64,000 nucleotides of DNA from CAZDQL01 sp964507325 (GTDB lineage Bacteria > Planctomycetota > UBA1135 > GCA-002686595): assembly GCA_964507325.1 (NCBI GenBank), contig CAZDQL010000008.1, positions 1 through 64,000 of the forward strand, written 5' to 3'. Position numbers and translations under genes: made by a program. Positions 41,941-50,833 of this stretch are shown one piece after another. The notes under the pieces are model-generated. The model saw only the letters and a list, made by a program, of their open reading frames with translations, had not been told where the DNA came from and made no database searches. Every line of letters starts with the position of its first letter. The stretch's first letter is position 1.

Positions 41941-43106
41941 GGGCGACCCTGCACCTCGCCTGGCGCTACCTCGCCTACCACCGCTGGCGGTCGGCGGCGG
42001 CGCTGGCGGGGGTGGCCCTGACCCTGACCCTGCCCTTCGCGGCCCAGGGGTTGGTGGCGCGCTACGGCGCCTCCCTCACGGCGCGGGCGGAGGCGACGCC
42101 GCTCCTGCTCGGGGCGCCGGGAAGTCGCTACGACCTGGTGCTCGACAGCCTCTACTTCAAGGGGCGCACCCCGACCACGCTCAGCCTGGCGGCGGCGGAG
42201 CGGGTGACCCGCGGGGGGCTCGGGATTTCGATCCCCCTCTACACGCCCCTCACCGCCGGGGGCGAGCCCCTGATCGGCACCGATCCGGAGTACTTCCGCT
42301 TCCGCGGCCTCGTCCCGGCGCAGGGGGAGCTCCCCCTGCGGCTGGGGGAGTGCGTCCTGGGGGCGGAGGTGGCCTCCGCGAAGGGCCTCACGGTGGGGGG
42401 GGAGCTGCCCACCGACCGCCGCCGCACCCTCGACCTGGCGGCGGGCTACCCCCTGCGCCTGAGGGTGGTCGGCGTGCTCGCCGCGACGGGCACCCCCGAC
42501 GACGGGGCGGCCTTCTGCGACCTGAAGACCGCCTGGATCGCGGCCGGCATCGGCCACGGCCACGGGGAGGCCGTCGGTCAGGGGGAGCGGGACGTCCTGC
42601 GCCGCGGCCCCGACGGGGAGATCGTGCTCGCTCCGTCGGTGGTGGAGTTCACCTCGATCGACCGCGAGAACGAACGCGACTTCCACATCCACGGGAGCGC
42701 CGACGAGCTGCCCTTGACCGCCGTGGTGGTGGTGCCCCGCTCCTCCAAGGCGCGCACCCAGCTCAAGGGGCGCTACAACGTGGAGCAGGGGGTGCAGCTC
42801 CTGGAGCCGCGGGGGGTGATCGAAGAGCTGCTGGGCTTCGTCATGCGCATCAAGGCCTTCTTCGACGCGAACACGGCACTGGTCTCGGTGGCGACGGTGC
42901 TCTTCCTCTCGGTGATCGTGGCCCTCACCCTGACCGCGCGCCGCCGTGAGCTGGAGGCCCTCTTCAAGATCGGCTGCGCCCGGGGGACGGTGGCGCGTCT
43001 GATGTCGGCGGAGCTCTTCCTGCTCGTGATCGGGGGCGCGCTCGTGGCCGCCCTGGTTTCTCTCCTCCTGGTGACCCTCGCGGCGCGGGGGATCGGGCCC
43101 CTCTGA
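41937..43106 (+). CDS. FtsX/MacB-like ABC transporter permease, short at the C-terminus
   Basis: This 389-residue permease has TM1 at about 17-36 (RWRSAAALAGVALTL). A large extracytoplasmic domain (about 40-300) holds HGHGEAVGQGERDV and DFHIHG, His-containing stretches. TM2 (about 318-335, ATVLFLSVIVALTLTARRRE) has the FtsX coupling segment LEALFKIGCARGTVARL, and TM3 is at about 360-382. FtsX-type permeases normally have a fourth helix, which is not present before the stop. It is translationally coupled to the ATPase (GTG in GTGA) and 13 bases from the ZnuA-like gene. Confidence 0.85.
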   Translation: MRATLHLAWRYLAYHRWRSAAALAGVALTLTLPFAAQGLVARYGASLTARAEATPLLLGAPGSRYDLVLDSLYFKGRTPTTLSLAAAERVTRGGLGISIPLYTPLTAGGEPLIGTDPEYFRFRGLVPAQGELPLRLGECVLGAEVASAKGLTVGGELPTDRRRTLDLAAGYPLRLRVVGVLAATGTPDDGAAFCDLKTAWIAAGIGHGHGEAVGQGERDVLRRGPDGEIVLAPSVVEFTSIDRENERDFHIHGSADELPLTAVVVVPRSSKARTQLKGRYNVEQGVQLLEPRGVIEELLGFVMRIKAFFDANTALVSVATVLFLSVIVALTLTARRRELEALFKIGCARGTVARLMSAELFLLVIGGALVAALVSLLLVTLAARGIGPL

Positions 43107-43119
43107 CCGGGTCGACGTC

Positions 43120-44049
43120 ATGCGTGCGCAGCGGATGCTCTTGTTGGCGAGCCTCTCCCTCCCGGTGGCCTGCGGCCCCGGCGAGGAGCGCGGTGCCGTC
43201 TCCGCGGAGGAGGAGCGGATCCCGCTCGTCCTGACCACCTTCCACCCCACCGAGTACCTGGCGGCGCGCATCGGAGGAGCGCGGGTGCGGGTGGAGTGCG
43301 CCGCTCCGGAGGCGGCCGACGCGCTCCTCTGGGATCCCGGGGACGAGGCGCTCAGGCGCATGCAGGGGGCGGACCTCTTGGTGCTCTTCGGCGCGGGGAT
43401 GGACCTCTGGCGCGAGTGGGCGAGCCTCTCGCTCGCGCGTCTGGTGGTCGCCACGCGACCCCTCGAGGAGCACCTGCTCGAGTTCGCCGAGCCCCTGGTC
43501 CACGGGCACGGGGAGGGGCAGGCCCACGTGCACCGGGGGATCGATCCGCACGTCTGGATGGACCCCGAGCGCCTGATCGTCGCCGCCCGCGAGGTCCACC
43601 GCGCCCTGGCCCGCACGCTGGGGGAGGAGCACGCCGCGCCGCTGGCCGCCAACCTGGCGGCCTTGGAGGCGGACCTGGAGGCGCTGCGCGGCGCCTGGGA
43701 GGCGCTCGAGGTTCCCGAGGGGGAGTTCCTCTACACCAACCACCCCGCCTACGCCTACCTGGCGGATCGCTGCGGATGGCGCATGGTGGATCTGGACCTC
43801 GATCCGTCGTCGGTGCCGTCCGAGGCCGTGCTGGCGGTGATCCGCGAGAGCCTCGTCGAGCGACCGGGCAGGCTCATCCTGTGGGAGTCGGAACCGGCGG
43901 CGCAGGCCGCCGAGCGCCTCGCGGAGCTCGGGCTCGAGAGCGTGGTGGTCCTCCCCGCGGAGATGCTCGACGGCGCCCAGCGCGCCGCGGGGGCGGACTT
44001 CCTCGCTCTGCAGTGGGAGAACGTGCGCCGCCTCGAGGGCGCGCTCTAG
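43120..44049 (+). CDS. ZnuA/TroA-like metal-binding lipoprotein
   Basis: This is a 309-residue member of the cluster 9 substrate-binding family for zinc or manganese. It has a lipobox LPVAC with Cys18, so it should be membrane-tethered. Ligands expected from the family are His42 (TTFHPTEY), the His of DPHVWMDP after a His-rich loop HGHGEGQAHVHRG, and the His of YTNHPAYAYLADRCG; the final acidic ligand lies in LWESEPAAQAA. The His-rich loop favours zinc. Its neighbours are an FtsX-type permease and a LolD-type ATPase, not the usual ZnuB/ZnuC. It overlaps the convergent 44046 gene by four bases. Confidence 0.87.
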   Translation: MRAQRMLLLASLSLPVACGPGEERGAVSAEEERIPLVLTTFHPTEYLAARIGGARVRVECAAPEAADALLWDPGDEALRRMQGADLLVLFGAGMDLWREWASLSLARLVVATRPLEEHLLEFAEPLVHGHGEGQAHVHRGIDPHVWMDPERLIVAAREVHRALARTLGEEHAAPLAANLAALEADLEALRGAWEALEVPEGEFLYTNHPAYAYLADRCGWRMVDLDLDPSSVPSEAVLAVIRESLVERPGRLILWESEPAAQAAERLAELGLESVVVLPAEMLDGAQRAAGADFLALQWENVRRLEGAL

Positions 44050-45473
44050 CCGCCGCTGTCGAAGACCAGGTCGATCACGTACTCGTCCACCGTCGGGTCG
44101 AGCTCTTTCGCCAGGGCCTTCAGGCGCTTGGACTCCTCCTCGTCGGAGCGCTCCAGCAGGCGCCCCAGCTCGTAGTAGTAGGTGCCCACCAGCGGGTCGA
44201 GCGCGATCGCCTTCTCGTAGAGGGAGCAGGCCAGGCCTCGGTCCTCGTGGCGGATCATCTGCGCCCACTGGTAGTACCCCACCTGGGAGAGCCCGCCCGC
44301 GTCCTCCGCCTCCTGAAAGAGGCGCTTGGCGCGCAGGACCTTGCCCACCCGCTTGGCGGCCACCGCCGCGCGCTCCATGCCGGCGTTGGTCTCGAAGTCG
44401 ATCTCACGCACGTAGTCGTAGAACTGCTCCTGCACCTCGAGCAACTCGGCCTCGTCCTTGATCTTGAGGCACGCTATCAGGTAGCGCAGCGACTCCGCGG
44501 GCTCCACCGTCTTCAAGTTGAAGGCGCCGCGCACGCGCTTGACCTTCTTGTCCCGCGCCAGGCCCAGGAAGTACTTCTCGAAGCCCTTCCTGTGCTCCGT
44601 GTTCATGAAGAAGTGCACCAGCAACCAGCCCCAGGTGTAGTCGGTGTAGGCGTCCCGGGTGACGATGCTCTTGATCGTGAGGTACTCGTCGAGGGAGACG
44701 TCCCGCTTGACCTCCGCCAAGCGCCCGTCCTGGGAGAGGCCGATGCGCAGCTTCTTGCTGTCGGAATCGTAGAGGGAGCCGCCGTAGTACTCCGCCACTC
44801 CTTCCCCCGGCCAGTGGGGGTAGCGGAACTCCTCGTCCACCAGCTTCTGCACGTAGTGGGAGAGCTCGTGGTAGAGGACCATCTCCGTCTCGATCGGGTC
44901 CAGTCGGTCGAAGCAGGCGTTCAGGTCGTAGCGGCCGACGAACTTGAAGTAGGCCAGGGCGCTGGCTGGCGCTCCGGAGGTGCGCCCGTACTGGGCGCTG
45001 TTCCTGTAGAAGTTCACCAGCATCTTCTCGGAGGAGCGCTTGCGCTTCAGCTTCCAGGCCTTCTTGAAGTGCTCGTAGTAGGCCTCGAAGCGCTCCTGCA
45101 TCCCGAGCGCCAGGTGGCGGGGGATGGTGTAGCCCCAGCTGAAGTTCTTGGTGTCCTCCTGGTACCGCTGGCCCCACTCGGCGTGGGCGCGGGCGTCCTC
45201 GATCTCCTTCTTGCGCGCCGCCAGCTCCTTCTCGATCTGGCGCCGCATCTTCTTGGGGATGTCCTCGGTGTCCGCCTCGAGGAAGACCTCCTGGACCATC
45301 TCGTTGGGGACCTCGATCTCGCCGTTCTCGAAGTGGATCACGATGTGACCCTCGGCGCGCTCCATTTGGGGGCCGTCGATGATGCGGCCGTCCTTGGTGA
45401 GCAGGGTGTCGCCGTGGAGGGCCGACCCCGAGAGGGCCGCCGCGACGAGCAGGGTGGCAAGGGGGTGACGCAT
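44046..45473 (-). CDS. Exported gluzincin-like protein (DUF1570 type)
   Basis: This 475-residue protein has a signal peptide ending near SALHG. A small beta domain (about 22-66) resembles the start of 28750-29937. The zinc-protease motif is HELSH at 202-206, with GEGVAEYYGG (223-232) supplying the likely third ligand Glu. This arrangement fits the DUF1570 group of putative metallopeptidases common in planctomycetes. The C-terminus (about 370-460) has TPR-like repeats (GYYQWAQMIRHEDRGLACSL). The substrate is unknown. It follows a paralogue on the same strand by ten bases. Confidence 0.8.
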   Translation of the reverse strand: MRHPLATLLVAAALSGSALHGDTLLTKDGRIIDGPQMERAEGHIVIHFENGEIEVPNEMVQEVFLEADTEDIPKKMRRQIEKELAARKKEIEDARAHAEWGQRYQEDTKNFSWGYTIPRHLALGMQERFEAYYEHFKKAWKLKRKRSSEKMLVNFYRNSAQYGRTSGAPASALAYFKFVGRYDLNACFDRLDPIETEMVLYHELSHYVQKLVDEEFRYPHWPGEGVAEYYGGSLYDSDSKKLRIGLSQDGRLAEVKRDVSLDEYLTIKSIVTRDAYTDYTWGWLLVHFFMNTEHRKGFEKYFLGLARDKKVKRVRGAFNLKTVEPAESLRYLIACLKIKDEAELLEVQEQFYDYVREIDFETNAGMERAAVAAKRVGKVLRAKRLFQEAEDAGGLSQVGYYQWAQMIRHEDRGLACSLYEKAIALDPLVGTYYYELGRLLERSDEEESKRLKALAKELDPTVDEYVIDLVFDSGG

Positions 45474-45483
45474 GGAGGGCTCC

Positions 45484-47148
45484 CTACTTCAGGTAGTTGT
45501 AGTACGCCTTCTCGAAGGTCTTCCAGTCCTTGGCGCTCCAGTCGGCGAAGACGCGCTCGAAGGTCGTCTCCATCAACTGCTTCTCCTTCTGGCGCCAGCG
45601 CTCGGCGCGCGCCTTGGCGAGCTCCTCCTCCTCTTCCTCGGTCTCGGGCTCCTTCTCGGCGTCCCAGGTGTCCTCACTCTCCTCCGCGATCTCCTCGAGG
45701 ACCTCGTCGAAGGTGGTGACGTACTTCTGCAGCAAGCCCTTGGCCTGCTTGCAGCGGCTCGACTCCTTCTCCATCAGGAAGCGCACCAGCATCGACGCCT
45801 CCACGTAGTGGCCCCAGAAAGCCCCCGCCGAGGCCGCTTGGCCACTGCCCCCCTGGAACTCCTCGCGGGTGAAGGACATGATCTCCCGCGGCGGCGTCGC
45901 CCTGTCCTGGGACACCGCCAAGCGCGCGTTGTCGCGGTCCCATTGGTCGACGCGGAAGTCGAGCTTGCGGCCGTCCTTGCGCGCTCCGCCGTAGTACTCC
46001 CCGAGGCCGATCCCCAGCCAGGCGGGAAGTGCCGACGAGAGGTCGCTGTCCCGCTCGGAGAGCCAGGCAGAGAGCAGGCGGCGATTGACCTTCTCGACCT
46101 CGTACCCGATCCAGCCCGTGTCGTCCTTGAAGGTGACGATCTCCGCCCCGGGGAAGTAGTAGACGTAGGATCCGGACGTGCCGGAGACGGCCCCGCGGGT
46201 GAAGGCGCCGTACTCGTCCCGGTCCTGACAGACCCGGATGACCGGCGCGCGCGTGTACTCCCCATCGCCGACGAACCCCAAGCGCTTGTCGAGGTCCTTG
46301 AGCAGGAGCTCGGCGTGCTCGCCGAGGCGCTTGGCCCACTTCGCCTGATCGTGGTCGAGCACCAGGACCGCCCCGTAGTCCTTGTGGTCCCATTTGTCGG
46401 GCAAACCGGCGATGGCGCGCTCGTGGAGGACTTTCTGGGACTCCATGCGCTTGGTGCGCCGCTCCTTGGGCGTCCCCGTCGACATGTCCTTCAGGGTGAT
46501 GCGTGTGGCGCCGTGGGTCCTGCCGGCCCCCGGCAGGAGCTCCCCGGAGCGCTCGATCAACTGGAAGGACTTGAGGCTGCGCTCCACCATCTTGCGCAGG
46601 GTCTTGTACTCCGATTCGAGCACCTCGCACTGCAATGCGAAGTCGATGTCGGGGGCGTGGAAGACCCAGGTGATGATGCGCTTCGGCCCGGTGCGGGCCA
46701 GCTTCTCCACCTTGATCATGTACTTGGTGACCTTGACCCCCTTGAGCTTCACCTCCTCCTTGTCGTCGACGAACCAGCCGCCACCCACGTAGGTCCGGTC
46801 GAGGAAGTCCTCGTAGTCCTTGTAGGGGTTGTGGAGGATGACCACGCGCTCCTGGCCTTCCTTCTCCTCCTCGAGCCCGCGTTTCCTGAGGTTCTCGTGG
46901 ATGAAGGCGATGCACAGGAATTCGGGGGTGTGCTCCATCGTCCACCCCAGGTCCGGGTCGGTGTAGAAGTAGCTCTTGTCCGACACGTACTTGGAGGTCA
47001 GCCAGGTCTCGTCGGTCTGCAGGGCGATGCTGTTCCAACCCTTGGGCGGCTTGTACTGGTAGCCGAAACGCTCATCCTTGTGCGTGTTCGCCGCAGCGGG
47101 GACAGCGACGAGTGCGAGGGCGGTGGCAGCGAGAGCCAGTCGCATCAT
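45484..47148 (-). CDS. Exported DUF1570-like protein lacking the zinc motif
   Basis: The 554-residue protein has a signal peptide (cleavage near AAA-N) and an N-terminal beta domain (about 26-200, starting FGYQYKPPKGW, PsbP-like in style). A peptidase-like domain follows. Where its neighbour has HELSH this protein has YEVEKVN (349-355), with no zinc-binding His. The downstream block GIGLGEYYGG (379-388) aligns with GEGVAEYYGG. The C-terminus is a charged helix ending in AYYNYLK. It is probably an inactive binding paralogue. GAGGAG precedes the ATG at 47148. Confidence 0.78.
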   Translation of the reverse strand: MMRLALAATALALVAVPAAANTHKDERFGYQYKPPKGWNSIALQTDETWLTSKYVSDKSYFYTDPDLGWTMEHTPEFLCIAFIHENLRKRGLEEEKEGQERVVILHNPYKDYEDFLDRTYVGGGWFVDDKEEVKLKGVKVTKYMIKVEKLARTGPKRIITWVFHAPDIDFALQCEVLESEYKTLRKMVERSLKSFQLIERSGELLPGAGRTHGATRITLKDMSTGTPKERRTKRMESQKVLHERAIAGLPDKWDHKDYGAVLVLDHDQAKWAKRLGEHAELLLKDLDKRLGFVGDGEYTRAPVIRVCQDRDEYGAFTRGAVSGTSGSYVYYFPGAEIVTFKDDTGWIGYEVEKVNRRLLSAWLSERDSDLSSALPAWLGIGLGEYYGGARKDGRKLDFRVDQWDRDNARLAVSQDRATPPREIMSFTREEFQGGSGQAASAGAFWGHYVEASMLVRFLMEKESSRCKQAKGLLQKYVTTFDEVLEEIAEESEDTWDAEKEPETEEEEEELAKARAERWRQKEKQLMETTFERVFADWSAKDWKTFEKAYYNYLK

Positions 47149-47491
47149 GGTCTCCTCTGATTGGGACGCTGGCGCCCACCCAGCCGGGGGCGGGGGGGCG
47201 CATCTCGGGGGCGCGTTGGTAGGCTGGGGTGTGGGTGCGCTCGAAGTGGATCCTACTCCGAGACCCCACGCAGGGTACGGAATCGCGCTGGGGACCGACC
47301 CTGGGTGGTTCCATACGCCGCTGATGGGCCCATCCATGCCGGGTTCACGATAAAAACGCGTGTGGATCCTCCCGGTTGCGGCAAAGGGGGGGAATCCCCG
47401 GTCCCCGTCGTTGAACCGGGCCACCACCCCCCCTAACCTCTGCATTCACCGGCGGCCCGGGGGGGAAGCCCGTTCGGTCCGCTCGGCCCTC
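47149..47491. promoter_or_regulatory. Divergent intergenic region with candidate promoter
   Basis: This 343-base gap contains TTGAAC (47411-47416) and TAACCT (47434-47439), 17 bases apart, 52 bases before the ATG at 47492. It is a plausible but weak sigma-70-like promoter. An AT-rich patch GATAAAAACG near 47349 stands out in the GC-rich surroundings. Nothing else is recognised. Confidence 0.33.
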
Positions 47492-48220
47492 ATGGCCAAG
47501 CGCAGGGAGAACATGCTCGAGGCCTTCAAGGCCTCGAGTGAGGAGCCGGCGGCTCAGAGCCAGCCCGTCGAGGGCGCCTCGACCGCCGCGGAGGGGGGGG
47601 GTCTCCGCGGAGCCACCCCAGGCCGTCCGGGGCCGGTATCCCGGCAGCGTCCGATCGGGGCCGGGCTCGAGCTGCCGATCGGCGCCGTGCCCTTCGTGGT
47701 GCTCCAGCTGGCCCTGATCGTGCTCGTCTTCTCGATCGGCTTCCTCTCCGGCCGGAACTCCAGCCCGGTCCAAGCCGCGGGGCCCGCGACCGACGAGAGC
47801 GGGGATCCGGTCGAGCTCGATCCCCGCGGCCAGGGGCCGACGAAGCCCCGTGGCGACGGAGGCGGAGGGAGCACCCCCGGTCCCGCCCGCCGGGACGGCG
47901 CCTCCCGCACCCCCGAGCTGACCGCCGCCGAGCGGGCCTTCCTCGACCCCGCCAACCGCCTCACGATCGCGGTCTTCAGCGCCGACGACAGCGAGTACGG
48001 CCTGCAACGGGCCACCGAGGTCCAGGAGCACCTGGTCGCCCGGGGCTTCCCGGCGGTGCCCCCGCGGCGCTGGAAGGGCACCGTGATGGTCTTCGTGGGG
48101 GCTTCGCCCACGAGTGCCGGGGTGCAGGACCTCCTGGAGCGGATCCGCGAGGTCCCCGGGCCCGACGGGGGGCAGATCTTCTGGGACGCCTACCTGGAGA
48201 ACATCGACAAGTTCCGCTAG
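47492..48220 (+). CDS. Membrane-anchored protein with a SPOR-like C-terminus
   Basis: The family is not firmly recognised. The 242 residues comprise a charged cytoplasmic N-terminus (1-60), one membrane helix (about 63-85), a Gly/Pro-rich tether (about 90-145) and a compact C-terminal domain. In that domain NRLTIAVFSADDSEYGLQRA, HLVARGFPAV and VMVFVGASPTSAGVQDLLERI look like the beta-alpha-beta pattern of SPOR domains, which bind denuded peptidoglycan. If correct it would act at the cell wall. I chose ATG 47492, before the basic MAKRRENM, over upstream in-frame codons that look non-coding. Confidence 0.7.
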   Translation: MAKRRENMLEAFKASSEEPAAQSQPVEGASTAAEGGGLRGATPGRPGPVSRQRPIGAGLELPIGAVPFVVLQLALIVLVFSIGFLSGRNSSPVQAAGPATDESGDPVELDPRGQGPTKPRGDGGGGSTPGPARRDGASRTPELTAAERAFLDPANRLTIAVFSADDSEYGLQRATEVQEHLVARGFPAVPPRRWKGTVMVFVGASPTSAGVQDLLERIREVPGPDGGQIFWDAYLENIDKFR

Positions 48221-48323
48221 TCCGCCGGACCGCGCTCCTCGCCAGCATTTCCTCCGCGGGGCCCTTCCCGGCCCGGCTCGCGATCCCTAAGATCTTTCGC
48301 CTTCCCCACGCGAGAGATCCGTC

Positions 48324-48575
48324 ATGTCGATCCATCCCAGCCTGCGCGGCGTCAACACCCTGATCGGGGACCGCAGTGTCTTCACCCGCATCGAGCGTCT
48401 GCAGAAGCTGATGCACGACGGCAAGCTGAGCGAGGACGACTCCCCCTACGGCCTGCCCAAGGTGCGCACGCGCTTCAAGGTGAAGAGCAAGAAGAAGGCC
48501 AAGATCGAGGAGGGCACGACGGAAGAAACCCCCGCGGAGGAGTCCGGAGAAGCCGCCGACGAAGCGGCCGAGTAG
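48324..48575 (+). CDS. PVC-superphylum small basic protein
   Basis: The 83 residues begin MSIHPSLRGVNTLIGDRSVF, then RIERLQKLMHDGKLSEDDSP and YGLPKVRTRFKVKSKKKAK, followed by an acidic Glu/Ala tail. The N-terminal pattern, HPSL, RIExLxxxGK, DSPxGLPKVR and a Lys-rich block, is that of the small basic protein I know as shared by Planctomycetes, Verrucomicrobia and Chlamydiae. A nucleic-acid or ribosome-associated role has been proposed for it. The acidic tail of about 24 residues is longer than I expect. Confidence 0.85.
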   Translation: MSIHPSLRGVNTLIGDRSVFTRIERLQKLMHDGKLSEDDSPYGLPKVRTRFKVKSKKKAKIEEGTTEETPAEESGEAADEAAE

Positions 48576-48624
48576 CGCCGGCGGCCGCCGCCGGCCACCC
48601 GTCCCCGCGCCCAGGCACCCTCCC

Positions 48625-49452
48625 ATGGACGCGACCCAGACCCGTGCGATGGCCCCGGTGCTCGAGGTCTTCGCCTCGATCCAGGGGGAGGGGGCCTTCG
48701 CCGGCGAGCCCCAGGTGCTCCTGCGGCTGGCGGGCTGCCCCCTGCGCTGCGCGTGGTGCGACACCCCCGACTCCCGGCGGCTGGTGCCGGGCGCCTCGGC
48801 GCGCGTCGACACCGCCGACGGGCCGCGGCGGCGCCCCGGATGGGCCAATCCCTTCCAGGCCGCCTGCTGGGTGGGCGAGGCGGACCCGCGTGAGCCGCGC
48901 ACCTTGAGCGTCACCGGAGGCGAGCCGTTGCTCTGGCCCGAGTTCCTGCTCGAGCTGTGCCGGCTGGTCAGGGGGCGCCGCCTGCACCTGGAGACGGGCG
49001 GCGGGCACCCCCGCACCTTGGAGCGGGTGATCGAGGCCTGCGACCACGTCAGCCTCGACCTCAAGCTCCCCGCCGACCTGGGGCCCCCCGGGGAGGTCCC
49101 CCCCCAGGAGCTGGATGAGGGGCGAGTCGCGCCCACCGCCGAGCGCGCCCCGCGGGACGAGGGGGAGTGGACCGCGGCGCGCCGCGCAGCCCTCTGCCTG
49201 CTCGCGGACCGGGACGCGGCGACCAAGTTGGTGGTCGCCGGGGGTCGCGGGCGGGCCGACTACACGCCGCTCCTGGAGGACCAGGCCCAGCGCGCCCCCC
49301 GCCTGCCCCTCTTCCTGCAACCCGTCACGCCCCAGGGGGGGGTCCAGTCCCCTTCCACCGAGCTCCTGGTCGACGTCGCGGAGGACGCCCGGGACCTGGG
49401 GCTCGTCGTACGCGTCCTCCCCCAACTGCACCGCGCGCTCGGGGTACGCTGA
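48625..49452 (+). CDS. queE: 7-carboxy-7-deazaguanine synthase QueE
   Basis: This 275-residue radical-SAM enzyme makes 7-carboxy-7-deazaguanine in the queuosine/preQ0 pathway. The opening FASIQGEGAFAGEPQVLLRL and the cluster motif CPLRCAWC (Cys38-x3-Cys42-x2-Cys45) are diagnostic. SVTGGEPLLWPE and LETGG follow. The C-terminus VLPQLHRALG is typical. A stretch of about 30 residues near 160-190 (PQELDEGRVAPTAERAPRDE) is an insertion. No other queuosine gene is near. It is followed 13 bases later by der. Confidence 0.9.
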   Translation: MDATQTRAMAPVLEVFASIQGEGAFAGEPQVLLRLAGCPLRCAWCDTPDSRRLVPGASARVDTADGPRRRPGWANPFQAACWVGEADPREPRTLSVTGGEPLLWPEFLLELCRLVRGRRLHLETGGGHPRTLERVIEACDHVSLDLKLPADLGPPGEVPPQELDEGRVAPTAERAPRDEGEWTAARRAALCLLADRDAATKLVVAGGRGRADYTPLLEDQAQRAPRLPLFLQPVTPQGGVQSPSTELLVDVAEDARDLGLVVRVLPQLHRALGVR

Positions 49453-49465
49453 CCCCTCCGGAGTG

Positions 49466-50833
49466 ATGTCCACTTCCCCGCCCCGAGCCCTACCCCGCGT
49501 GGCCATCGTCGGCCGCCCCAACGTGGGCAAGTCCACCCTGCTCAACCGCCTGTGCGGGAGTCGGGTGGCGATCGTCGAGCCCACCGCCGGGGTGACCCGC
49601 GACCGGGTGGCGGTGCGCGCGCGGCTCACCGGGCCGGAGGGGCGCCGCTGGGTCGAGGTGATCGACACCGGCGGAATCGGCATCGTCGACCGGGACGACC
49701 TGGGGCCCCTGGTCGAGGAGCAGATCACCACCGCCCTGACCGCGGCCGAGCTGGTGCTCTTCGTGGTCGACGTGCGCGACGGCACGACCCCCCTCGACAG
49801 CCTGGTGGCGGAGCGCCTGCGCGGCTCGCCGGTGCCGGTCCTCCTGGTGGTCAACAAGACCGAAGGGCGCAGGCTGGAGTGGGAGGTGGACGAGTTCCGC
49901 CGCTTGGGCGTGGGCCAGGAGCTCTTCGCGATCAGCGCCCAGAACGGGGTCGGTCTGACCGAGCTCGAAGCCGCCATCCTGGAGCGTCTACCCGGCGCGC
50001 CCGACGAGGACCCGAGCGGCGATCCGGTGCTGCGCATCGCCGTGGTCGGCCGGCGCAACGCGGGCAAGTCCACCCTGATCAACCGCCTGGCGCGCGAGGA
50101 GCGCATGATCGTCTCGGAGACGGAGGGCACCACCCGCGACGCCGTGGACGTGGTCTTCGAGCGCGACGGCGAGCGCTTCATCGCCATCGACACCGCCGGG
50201 GTGCGCAAGCGGAGCAAGCAGGCGGACGCGATCGAGTTCTACTCCGAGGCGCGCAGCCGGCGCTCGGTGCGGCGCGCCGACGTGGTGTTGCTCATGATCG
50301 ACGTGACCCGGCGCGTCTCCAGCCTGGAGAAGACGCTGGCCAAGTACGCCCTCGACCACCACAAGCCGCTGATCCTGGCCGCCAACAAGTGGGACCTGGT
50401 GGCGGACCGCGATCCGGAGGAATTCCGCGAGTACCTGGACGCCCACCTGCCGGGGCTGGCCTTCGCGCCGCTCGCCTTCCTCTCCGCCGCGGATGGCACC
50501 AACGTCGAGGGGACCCTGGACCTCTGCCGCGAGCTCTTCCAGCAGGCGCGCCGGCGCGTGAGCACCGCGGAGCTGAACCGCGTGCTGGAGCGCGCCCTGG
50601 AGGCGCGCAGCCCCAGCAGCCGGGGCTACCGCGTCAAGGTGCGCTACGCCACCCAGGCGGCCGTGGCGCCCCCGACCTTCGTGCTCTTCGTCAACGACAA
50701 GCGCCTGATCGGCAAAGACTACCTGCGCTACCTGACCAACCGCCTGCGGGAGGAGCTACCCTTCCCCGAGGTCCCGTTGCGCATCGTGTTGCGCGATCCG
50801 CGCACGCTTCCCCAAGAGGAGTCGACCCCATGA
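49466..50833 (+). CDS. der: Ribosome-associated GTPase Der (EngA)
   Basis: This 455-residue protein has the double GTPase arrangement unique to Der, which acts in 50S subunit assembly. Domain 1 has GRPNVGKS, DTGGIG and NKTEG. Domain 2 has GRRNAGKS, DTAGVRKRSK and NKWD. The C-terminal KH-like domain ends in FVNDKRLIGKDYLRYLTNRL. NKTEG replaces the more usual NKxD in domain 1, with Glu for Asp. I chose ATG 49466 next to the first G1 motif. The stop overlaps the next gene as ATGA. Confidence 0.95.
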   Translation: MSTSPPRALPRVAIVGRPNVGKSTLLNRLCGSRVAIVEPTAGVTRDRVAVRARLTGPEGRRWVEVIDTGGIGIVDRDDLGPLVEEQITTALTAAELVLFVVDVRDGTTPLDSLVAERLRGSPVPVLLVVNKTEGRRLEWEVDEFRRLGVGQELFAISAQNGVGLTELEAAILERLPGAPDEDPSGDPVLRIAVVGRRNAGKSTLINRLAREERMIVSETEGTTRDAVDVVFERDGERFIAIDTAGVRKRSKQADAIEFYSEARSRRSVRRADVVLLMIDVTRRVSSLEKTLAKYALDHHKPLILAANKWDLVADRDPEEFREYLDAHLPGLAFAPLAFLSAADGTNVEGTLDLCRELFQQARRRVSTAELNRVLERALEARSPSSRGYRVKVRYATQAAVAPPTFVLFVNDKRLIGKDYLRYLTNRLREELPFPEVPLRIVLRDPRTLPQEESTP

